From Candidatus Sulfotelmatobacter sp. (GTDB lineage Bacteria; Acidobacteriota; Terriglobia; Terriglobales; SbA1), in contig JASLEQ010000345.1 in assembly GCA_030151135.1 (NCBI GenBank), positions 1 through 5,951 of the forward strand: DNA of 5,951 nucleotides, written 5' to 3'. Positions 1 to 5,951 of this stretch are shown here, piece by piece. The position numbers and the translations under genes are program-made. How positions within the stretch are numbered: position 1 is the stretch's first letter; each line of letters starts with the position of its first letter. A model generated the notes under the pieces. It was given only the letters and a program-made list of their open reading frames with translations, did not search any database and was not told where the DNA came from.

Positions 1-3000
1 GCTCTCCCAATTGCAGTGGACTTTTCGGGGAAGCCTTCCTTCCGCAGTCTCCTTCAGCAGATGGAGCTCTCCATTGGCAATGCCGCGGAAGCGGGCGCGA
101 TTCCGGCAGATCTAGCATCGCGGCTAGGGCTCGATTCCGATGCGAGCCGTCATCCGGTATATCAAGTCGCCTTCGCCACTGCCTCCGGTGAACCAGGCCA
201 TTTCGCTTTCAGTGGTGAGGCGGGGCTCGACCTCTATCTGCAGCAAACCCTCGGCAATCATCCAACTCTTCGGGTCAGTTATAACGTCGAGCTGTTCGAG
301 CCGGAAACTGCGCGGCGGATGCTTGGTCATCTTGAGCAATTGCTTCGCGGAGCAGTGGAAAACCCGGATCGCTCTGCCGCGGAACTGCCAATGCTCACCG
401 ATAGCGAATTGCGTGAGTTCCTGATCGAACGCAACCAGACCGCCCGCGAGTTTCCCAGGCGCTGCCTGCACGAACACGTTGAGGCGATTGCCGCCACCAC
501 GCCAGCCGCGGTTGCCGTCGTATTCGAGAAAGAGGAGCTCACTTACGGCGAACTGAACGCGCAGGCCAACCAGCTTGCGCATTATCTGGGCGAGCAAGGC
601 GTTGGCCGGAACACGCGAGTAGGCATTTGTCTGGGCAGATCACTCGACTTCGCGGTCGCGCTGATTGGTGTTCTTAAAGCGGGAGGAACCTGCGTCCCGC
701 TCGACCCGAATTACCCCAGCGAGCGGTTAAGCTACATGCTCGAAAACGTGGAAGCGGCGCTGGTTTTGACGGAACCCGGACTGCTGAAAGCGAGTGTCCC
801 GCCATCCACACAAGTGGTCATGATCTCCGACCAGCGGGCGAAATTCGCCGCGAAGCCACGCACGAATCCAGCGGTTGCCGTGAGCGCGATCGACGTTGCA
901 TATGTGATTTACACCTCTGGGTCCACGGGACGGCCTCGCGGCGTGCTGCTTCCGCATGCCGGGTTGGTGAACTACACATTTGGCGCGGCGGAGCAGTTTG
1001 ATATTCGCTCCGGCGATCGCATGTTGCAGTTCTGTTCGATCAGCTTCGACGCGGCACTCGAAGAAATCTACTCGACGTGGGCTGCTGGGGCAACGCTCGT
1101 ATTCCGCAACGACGATGTCTCGCTCGAACCGGGCGAGTTCCTGCGCTGGATAAACAAGCACCGCATCACGATTGTGGATCTGCCAACCGCTTACTGGCAT
1201 GAGTGGGTTTATGCCATGCCGAACTTGCAGGAAAAGGTTCCTGGCACTTTACGATTGGTGATCGTCGGCGGAGAGAAAGCGTCGTCCGAAGCTTATTCCA
1301 CATGGCACAAGTACGCGGGCAATCGAGTGCGCTGGGTGAATACGTACGGTCCCGCGGAGGCCAGTGTGGTGGCAACAACCTACGAGCCAAAGCTGCAATC
1401 CGGTGAAGAGCCCCCTGCCGTGCTTCCGATTGGCCGTCCGGTGGCCAATGCCCGCGTGTATCTGCTCGATCCGGATTTGAATCCTGTCCCGGTCGGGGTT
1501 CCCGGCGAAATCCACATTGCAGGAGTGGGTGTCGCCCATGGATATCTTAATCACCCGCAGCTGACTGCCCAGAAATTCATTCGCGATATCTTTAGCGATG
1601 ATCCATCCGCCCGCATGTACAAGACGGGCGATCTGGCGCGCTACTTGCCGAATGGCGAGATTGAATTCGTAGGACGTCGCGACAACCAGGTCAAAATTCG
1701 CGGTTTCCGAGTTGAGCCGGGTGAAATCGAATCTGTGCTGGCGAAGCATTCCGGAGTTACTGATTCGGCAATCGTGCTGCGGCAGGATTCTACCGGTAAT
1801 AAGCGGCTTGTGGCATACGTTGTTCGCACCGTCGAAGTTCTCACCGAGACGGATCTCCGGAAGCACGTCCAGGCTCAGTTGCCGGAGTATATGGTGCCTT
1901 CTGAGTTCGTCTTCCTGAAGGCAATGCCTATGACGCCGAACGGCAAGGTGGACCGTCGCGCGCTGGCCGCCCTGCCTGCGAATCAGGAACCGGCGACGAA
2001 TTCTGTCCAGATCAGCGATCCGCTGCAGAAACAGCTGCTTCAAATCTGGGAAGAGTTGCTCGGCCGGAAGGGCATCGGCATTCACGACAACTTCTTCGAA
2101 CTGGGCGGACATTCCCTGATGGCTGCGCGGCTGATGCACCGGCTGACGCAGATGCAAGGAAAGTCATTGCCGCTGGCTGTTCTCCTAGAGGCGCCAACCA
2201 TCGAGAATTTGGCGGCTGTTTTGAGCGGCGATGTTTCAAAGCACTGGTCCTCGCTCGTGGCGATTCAGCCCGCAGGTTCGAAGCCACCGTTCTTCTGTGT
2301 TCATGGAGTGGGTGGCAATGTGGTGGGCTTCCAGGAACTGGCCAAGCGGATGAAGCCAGACTTCCCGTTCTACGGACTGCAGTCACAGGGCCTCGACGGA
2401 AAAAGCGAGCTCTACAAAACGATTGAAGACATGGCCTCGCATTACCTTCAGGAGATTCGCCGCGTGCAGCCGCACGGACCGTATCACTTTGGCGGGTTCT
2501 CAATGGGCGGCCTGGTCGCCTACGAAATGGCCCAGCAACTCCGGGTAGCGGACGAAGAAGTTGGATTGGTAGTGCTCTTCGATACTTACGCGAGCAATCC
2601 GAAATCGGTGAACGAGTCGTTGAAGGATCTGCTACTCCATCCAACCTGGGCTCACATCAACAAACTTCCTTCGGAGTTGCGCAAAAAGATTCGCAGGACC
2701 TGGATCGGAATCAATCTGCCCGGATATCTGAAAAAAGTTATGCGGACCAATGGGCATGCGGCAGAGCAATATGCCATCCGTCCTTACGAGGGCAAGACCA
2801 TCTTATTGCGAGCGGGTGACACGTGGCGCGTCGCCGACGATCCTTACGCCGCATGGTCGCAGTACGTTCGGAATCTGGAAACCATCCAGATTCGCGGTAC
2901 ACATATGGAGATTCTGCGCGAGCCGAACGTGAGCTCTTTGGCCGAGCGGCTGAAGGCTTGCATTCACAGTGCCAGCGAGAGCGCGGAAGATATCGAACTG

Positions 3001-3024
3001 GTTGCATTAACAGAAGGGAAGTAG
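1..3024 (+). CDS. Non-ribosomal peptide synthetase, terminal module (C-term of C domain, A, PCP, TE); 5' partial
   Basis: Cytoplasmic multidomain enzyme that activates one amino acid with ATP, loads it on a carrier thiol, and releases the finished chain by its thioesterase. The frame is open from base 1, so the GTG at 16 is internal and the real start lies upstream. Residues are counted from base 1. Residues 1-150 are the end of a condensation domain (SRHPVYQVAF near 49-58); its HHxxxDG active site is outside the window. The A domain spans about 165-655: A1 near 180, A2 225-236, A3 TSGSTGRPRG 305-314, A5 NTYGPAE 447-453, YKTGDL 540-545, A8 558-577, A9 LPEYMVP 627-633, A10 PNGK with Lys649. 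The PCP carries LGGHSL with phosphopantetheine Ser705. The TE begins near 762 and has GFSMG (Ser834), Asp861 and His968; the 27-residue Ser-Asp spacing matches the surfactin TE. Residues aligning with the ten specificity positions read D-A-E-D-I-G-T-V-V-K; the substrate is uncertain, possibly a basic amino acid. No frameshift is seen. The stop TAG lies 13 nt before the flippase gene, suggesting co-transcription. Confidence 0.95.
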   Translation, partial: ALPIAVDFSGKPSFRSLLQQMELSIGNAAEAGAIPADLASRLGLDSDASRHPVYQVAFATASGEPGHFAFSGEAGLDLYLQQTLGNHPTLRVSYNVELFEPETARRMLGHLEQLLRGAVENPDRSAAELPMLTDSELREFLIERNQTAREFPRRCLHEHVEAIAATTPAAVAVVFEKEELTYGELNAQANQLAHYLGEQGVGRNTRVGICLGRSLDFAVALIGVLKAGGTCVPLDPNYPSERLSYMLENVEAALVLTEPGLLKASVPPSTQVVMISDQRAKFAAKPRTNPAVAVSAIDVAYVIYTSGSTGRPRGVLLPHAGLVNYTFGAAEQFDIRSGDRMLQFCSISFDAALEEIYSTWAAGATLVFRNDDVSLEPGEFLRWINKHRITIVDLPTAYWHEWVYAMPNLQEKVPGTLRLVIVGGEKASSEAYSTWHKYAGNRVRWVNTYGPAEASVVATTYEPKLQSGEEPPAVLPIGRPVANARVYLLDPDLNPVPVGVPGEIHIAGVGVAHGYLNHPQLTAQKFIRDIFSDDPSARMYKTGDLARYLPNGEIEFVGRRDNQVKIRGFRVEPGEIESVLAKHSGVTDSAIVLRQDSTGNKRLVAYVVRTVEVLTETDLRKHVQAQLPEYMVPSEFVFLKAMPMTPNGKVDRRALAALPANQEPATNSVQISDPLQKQLLQIWEELLGRKGIGIHDNFFELGGHSLMAARLMHRLTQMQGKSLPLAVLLEAPTIENLAAVLSGDVSKHWSSLVAIQPAGSKPPFFCVHGVGGNVVGFQELAKRMKPDFPFYGLQSQGLDGKSELYKTIEDMASHYLQEIRRVQPHGPYHFGGFSMGGLVAYEMAQQLRVADEEVGLVVLFDTYASNPKSVNESLKDLLLHPTWAHINKLPSELRKKIRRTWIGINLPGYLKKVMRTNGHAAEQYAIRPYEGKTILLRAGDTWRVADDPYAAWSQYVRNLETIQIRGTHMEILREPNVSSLAERLKACIHSASESAEDIELVALTEGK

Positions 3025-3037
3025 AACGGACCTGGGG

Positions 3038-4420
3038 ATGGATACAGCGACTGTACAGCAGTTGGAAACGGGCTCCTTTGCCGGCCGGCTTGTCCGATGG
3101 GTGAGCAAGGGCGGCTTGGCGATCCTCGATCAGGGGCTGATTTCCGGTTCCAACTTCCTGGTCAGCATCCTGCTGGCCCGCTGGCTCACCGCCGATCAAT
3201 ACGGCGCGTATGCGATCGCCTTCGGCATCTACATGATGCTGTCGTTGGTCTACCAGTCACTGGTCCTCGAGCCTTTTGGAGTGTTTGGCGGCTCGGTTTT
3301 CACCAGCAATCTTCGCGGCTATGTCAGAACTCTGGTTTCGATTCACATCGCACTCTCGGTAACGATTTTTTCTGCGCTCGTCATTTCGTGGGCAATCTCG
3401 CATCACGTCAGTTCAGGTAGCGCGGTAACGGGAGCTTTGGCGGGAATCGCATTTGCTTCTCCCTGCCTGATGTTGTTTGCCCTGGCCCGCCGTTGCTTTT
3501 ACGTCGAGCTCTCACCGGCCCCCGCGGCGGCTGGCGCGTTCATTTATTCCGCGGTTGTTCTGGCCGGGTTGTATTTCGTCTATCACCGCGCCTTGCTGTC
3601 GCCCTTTACCGCCTTCGTGCTGCTCGGAGCCGGTGCGCTCACGACCGGCATCGTGCTGATGTTCGGGGCGCATTCCAAGCTGAGCGGCAGCGGCATTGCT
3701 CCAACCTTTCGCGAGGCCTGGGGACGCCACTGGCGTTACGGGCGCTGGGCATTGGCCGCGACCATCGCAGGATGGCTTCCTTCTTATATCTACTTCCCCC
3801 TTCTAAGTAGCTTCACTGGAATGGCGGAGTCCGGCCAGCTGAAGGCTCTGATGAATCTGACGCTGCCGTTTGAGCAGATGCGCGGCGCCCTCGTGATGCT
3901 GGTCCTGCCGTACGCGGCACGCGTCGCTGGACAAGGCGGTAAAGCAGGCGCTCGAGCGCTTGGCACGCGGCTTACATGGGCATCGGGCATTGGAGCGTTA
4001 ATGTATTGGGCATTCATCATTCCGCTGCAAAAGCCTATTTTCCATTTACTCTATTCCGACCGCTATCTGGAAGTGGCTTACTTGCTGCCTGCCTTGGCCC
4101 TGGGACAGATTTTCTGGAGCTCGACCTTTGGGCCGTCGCTCGCCCTTCGGGCCATGGAGTCGCCGGAATCTGTTTTCCTCGGTCTGGGAATAGCAACCGT
4201 AGCATCGCTGGTGGTGGGTGTTCCGGCCACTTGGTTATGGGGATTGAAAGGCGCAATCTGGGGCAGCAACGCAGCCGACGTCTTTTCGTTCGTGGCGCTC
4301 TGGTGGGTACTGAAGCGCAAACTGGCCGCAGACAGCCCGGAGGTGGCGCTTTCGTCCAAGCTATTTGGCGCCAAAAAGTCCGTCGCCTCCGTGCCCATGG
4401 AAGTTTCTGAGGAAGTCTAG
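3038..4420 (+). CDS. Wzx/MATE-like polysaccharide (oligosaccharide) flippase, inner membrane
   Basis: Predicted integral membrane protein of 460 residues, a normal length for flippases that move undecaprenyl-linked glycan units across the inner membrane. About 12 hydrophobic segments can be drawn: roughly 28-48, 57-77, 97-118, 129-149, 163-183, 189-209, 237-257, 277-297, 313-333, 346-366, 378-400 and 403-424. They are followed by a charged cytoplasmic tail. The N-terminal stretch (DQGLISGSNFLVSILLARWL at 31-50, then QYGAYA at 54-59) is typical of the polysaccharide biosynthesis/Wzx branch of the MOP superfamily, where one such helix starts the fold and a tyrosine/glycine-rich loop follows. 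The ATG at 3038 gives the full first helix. Its Shine-Dalgarno is weak (ACGGA at 3026-3030), so translation may be coupled to the NRPS stop 13 nt upstream. The transported substrate cannot be read from sequence; a lipid-linked glycan is the family expectation, and a lipid-linked peptide or lipopeptide is an alternative given the NRPS neighbour. Confidence 0.88.
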   Translation: MDTATVQQLETGSFAGRLVRWVSKGGLAILDQGLISGSNFLVSILLARWLTADQYGAYAIAFGIYMMLSLVYQSLVLEPFGVFGGSVFTSNLRGYVRTLVSIHIALSVTIFSALVISWAISHHVSSGSAVTGALAGIAFASPCLMLFALARRCFYVELSPAPAAAGAFIYSAVVLAGLYFVYHRALLSPFTAFVLLGAGALTTGIVLMFGAHSKLSGSGIAPTFREAWGRHWRYGRWALAATIAGWLPSYIYFPLLSSFTGMAESGQLKALMNLTLPFEQMRGALVMLVLPYAARVAGQGGKAGARALGTRLTWASGIGALMYWAFIIPLQKPIFHLLYSDRYLEVAYLLPALALGQIFWSSTFGPSLALRAMESPESVFLGLGIATVASLVVGVPATWLWGLKGAIWGSNAADVFSFVALWWVLKRKLAADSPEVALSSKLFGAKKSVASVPMEVSEEV

Positions 4421-4492
4421 TTGGACACTGTTGTGAAATTCACCGGAATGATTTCTATAGATCAGAAGTAAGAACCAGATAAGCCCAGAATC

Positions 4493-4497
4493 GAGGA
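4493..4497 (+). promoter_or_regulatory. Shine-Dalgarno for the sulfotransferase gene
   Basis: GAGGA lies six bases before the ATG at 4504. An in-frame TAA at 4480-4482 closes the frame upstream and no other ATG, GTG or TTG in this frame is better placed, so this site fixes the start. It is the clearest ribosome-binding site in the window; the other two intergenic gaps carry only weak ones. Confidence 0.75.
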
Positions 4498-4503
4498 AAT
4501 GGA

Positions 4504-5421
4504 ATGACCGAGCCGAATAATACTGGTAGCAATTCCAATAACAATGGAAAGCAGAAAAAGCCTACTTCTGCTTATAAAAAATTACGGCGTAAATTTGCGC
4601 GCACTCCTTTCCGCGCTCCCCTCGTCTGGTGGCGTCATCGCGGCTTGAACCCGTCTGACATGTTCTTCTGCGCCTATCCAAAGTCCGGCACGACCTGGGC
4701 GCGTTTTGTGCTGTTCGAAATGCTTTCGGGAATGGCCTCTGGCTTCAAGGCGACAAATCAGCAGATGCCGGGCGTTGGCTTGCATCACAATGCGCTGAGG
4801 CTGCTGCCCAATGGCGGACGCCTGGTTGCCAGCCACGAGTACTTCCGCAAGGAATATCACCGCTCCATCTACATGGTTCGCGACGCCCGCGACGTGTTGC
4901 TTTCAGAATTTGCATTCCTGAGTGCGCTCGAATACTACACCGGTGATCTGGATAGCTTCGTCAACACTTTCCTTTACACCGTCGTCAGCGCCTATGGCCC
5001 CTGGCATAAGAACGTGACTTCATGGCTGGACTCTCCGATCGCCAACAACGGCAACATGCTGCTCGTCCGCTATGAGGATCTTCGCAAGGATCCGGTTCCG
5101 CTATTTGCCCAGATGGCGGACTTCCTCGGTGCAAACGTTTCTGAAGAGAAGATCAAGCAGGCCGTTGAAAACAATTCCATTCAGAATATGCGCAAGAAAG
5201 AGGACAAGGAGCCAGTACGCGCTTCCATCAAAGGTCGCTTTGTGCGCGAGGGAAAGGTTCGCGGTTGGGTTTCCAAACTCACTCCGGAACAGGTAGCATT
5301 GATTGATAAAGTCGCTGGTCCGACGCTCCAGCGCCTGGGCTATTCCCTCGGTTCCGAGATCCTTAAGGAGCAATCGCAAGAGACTGCGGAAACCGTTGTT
5401 GAGGCACCGGTGCACGCCTGA
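4504..5421 (+). CDS. PAPS-dependent sulfotransferase (Sulfotransfer_1-type)
   Basis: Soluble enzyme of 305 residues predicted to transfer sulfate from 3'-phosphoadenosine-5'-phosphosulfate (PAPS) to a hydroxyl or amine of an acceptor. The 5'-phosphosulfate loop is YPKSGTTW at 58-65, with Lys60 in the catalytic lysine position. VASHEYF around His111 matches the catalytic-base strand of cytosolic sulfotransferases. The 3'-phosphate motif is VRDARDVLLS at 125-134; Arg126 and Ser134 are eight residues apart, as in characterised family members. LVRYEDL at 187-193 and the C-terminal FVREGKVRGW at 246-255 correspond to the conserved late region that closes over PAPS. There is no signal peptide or membrane helix, so action is cytoplasmic, before export. 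The first 19 residues are Asn/Ser/Lys-rich and likely disordered. The acceptor is unknown; the flippase upstream and ligase-like gene downstream make a glycan or glycolipid precursor the likeliest, with the NRPS product as the alternative. No PAPS-synthesis gene is in the window. Confidence 0.92.
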   Translation: MTEPNNTGSNSNNNGKQKKPTSAYKKLRRKFARTPFRAPLVWWRHRGLNPSDMFFCAYPKSGTTWARFVLFEMLSGMASGFKATNQQMPGVGLHHNALRLLPNGGRLVASHEYFRKEYHRSIYMVRDARDVLLSEFAFLSALEYYTGDLDSFVNTFLYTVVSAYGPWHKNVTSWLDSPIANNGNMLLVRYEDLRKDPVPLFAQMADFLGANVSEEKIKQAVENNSIQNMRKKEDKEPVRASIKGRFVREGKVRGWVSKLTPEQVALIDKVAGPTLQRLGYSLGSEILKEQSQETAETVVEAPVHA

Positions 5422-5472
5422 TTTACCCAGGAAACTTACACGTCATCCCGCGCGAGAATATTGACTTTATCT

Positions 5473-5951
5473 ATGGCTGACAAAGGCACGACATGGCTGA
5501 ACGGTTCGGCAATTGTGAGCCGCTCCGATACTGCTCCAGCCCTGTCCTCATCTCGAGCCGATCTTATTCGGACGCTACTGATTGCGGGCGCGATCACTGC
5601 TTGCTCCACGGTATTTCTCCATTTCGTTCCGGAGCCGTGGATGTGGGAAAGCCTGCGCATCATGGCAGTCGGATTAGTTCTGCTCGCATCGTTCTACCTG
5701 CCGATGGGCAGGCCGAAGCCGGCATTTGTAATCTGGTTCATTCTGCTCATCGGAGAGTGCATTTTCTTCCGCGAAGGTGACGTTTACTCGAACGCAAATG
5801 CCTATGCCGGAAACTTCCCGACCGCTGCTTATGGCGAAGCAATCGCCTGGATCATGTGCTTCATTGCTGTAATCGTGTGTTCCGCGCGCGTTCGTGGATT
5901 CATTTCGGAGCTGTTCAAAGGCGACTACAAGTGGGTTTCGCTCTTTGCTTT
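5473..5951 (+). CDS. Multi-pass membrane protein, probable O-antigen ligase/polymerase (Wzy/WaaL-like); 3' partial
   Basis: The frame opened by the ATG at 5473 runs without a stop to the window end, giving 159 codons plus two bases. The first 30 residues are polar and Ser/Ala-rich with no clear signal peptide. Four hydrophobic helices follow at about 33-51, 60-78, 84-99 and 120-136, then a basic stretch with VRGFISELFKGDYKW (139-153) and the start of a further helix. A polar loop with DVYSNANAYAGNF (102-114) separates helices 3 and 4. Closely spaced N-terminal helices, then a basic loop and another helix, resemble the early part of O-antigen ligase/polymerase proteins, which join or polymerise glycan units at the periplasmic face. 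The diagnostic large periplasmic loop would lie beyond the window, so the family call is an inference. The ATG lacks a strong Shine-Dalgarno; an in-frame TTG at 5461 is an alternative start. The gap after the sulfotransferase stop is 51 nt, which fits one operon. Confidence 0.62.
   Translation, partial: MADKGTTWLNGSAIVSRSDTAPALSSSRADLIRTLLIAGAITACSTVFLHFVPEPWMWESLRIMAVGLVLLASFYLPMGRPKPAFVIWFILLIGECIFFREGDVYSNANAYAGNFPTAAYGEAIAWIMCFIAVIVCSARVRGFISELFKGDYKWVSLFA

Noticed and set aside
16..18. GTG as the start of the NRPS gene
   Set aside because: The frame continues open to base 1 and the residues on both sides read as the interior of a condensation domain, so this is an internal valine codon.
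1249..2157. Long minus-strand open frame (302 codons) inside the NRPS gene
   Set aside because: It lies wholly opposite the conserved A and PCP domains, its translation is rich in His, Arg and Gln with no recognisable motif, and GC-rich coding DNA commonly leaves such antisense frames open.
2012..2644. Minus-strand open frame (210 codons) opposite the PCP-thioesterase region
   Set aside because: It is Arg/Pro/Ser-rich, has no recognisable domain, and sits antisense to the carrier Ser and thioesterase motifs, which explain the conservation of the sequence.
3025..3037. Possible terminator or promoter between the NRPS and flippase genes
   Set aside because: Thirteen bases are too few for a hairpin terminator or a promoter, and no inverted repeat is present.
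5422..5472. Possible terminator after the sulfotransferase gene
   Set aside because: I see no stem-loop followed by a T-run in this 51-nt gap; the TTGACT at 5461 has no matching -10 at a sensible distance.
5493..5780. Open frame of 95 codons starting at the second ATGGCTGA
   Set aside because: Its product is Ser/Arg/His-rich without a pattern, while the overlapping frame from 5473 gives four well-formed membrane helices and stays open to the window end.

Overview
The window is a tightly packed, single-direction (+ strand) run of four genes, the first and last cut by the window edges. In order they are: the 3' end of a non-ribosomal peptide synthetase (NRPS) gene, ending with adenylation, carrier and thioesterase domains; a Wzx/MATE-type polysaccharide flippase; a PAPS-dependent sulfotransferase; and the start of a multi-pass membrane protein that resembles an O-antigen ligase/polymerase. 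The gaps are 13, 83 and 51 nt. There are no RNA genes, insertion sequences, CRISPR arrays or long repeats, and no intergenic stretch over 100 nt.

The DNA is moderately GC-rich with typical bacterial codon use and Shine-Dalgarno signals of mixed strength. Gene content and protein style (NRPS beside Wzx-like flippase, sulfotransferase and O-antigen ligase-like genes) fit a soil or environmental bacterium with a large envelope and secondary-metabolism repertoire. Acidobacteriota is my best guess, from general resemblance only. No taxonomic marker is present, so this is weak.

Region by region: 1-3024 encodes the end of a condensation domain, one complete A domain, a PCP with its Ser, and a C-terminal type I thioesterase with a recognisable Ser/Asp/His triad. 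This is therefore the terminating module of an assembly line that begins upstream of the window. 3038-4420 encodes a roughly 12-helix lipid-linked glycan flippase. 4504-5421 encodes a cytoplasmic sulfotransferase with intact PAPS-binding motifs. From 5473 to the window end runs an open reading frame without a stop, with four predicted membrane helices so far.

Taken together, the layout suggests a surface or secreted glycoconjugate locus in which a peptide or amino-acid product of the NRPS, a flippase, a sulfation step and a polymerase/ligase are encoded side by side. Either a polysaccharide is decorated with sulfate and an NRPS-made group, or an NRPS cluster borders an exopolysaccharide cluster and shares its transcript. 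The window alone cannot decide between these.
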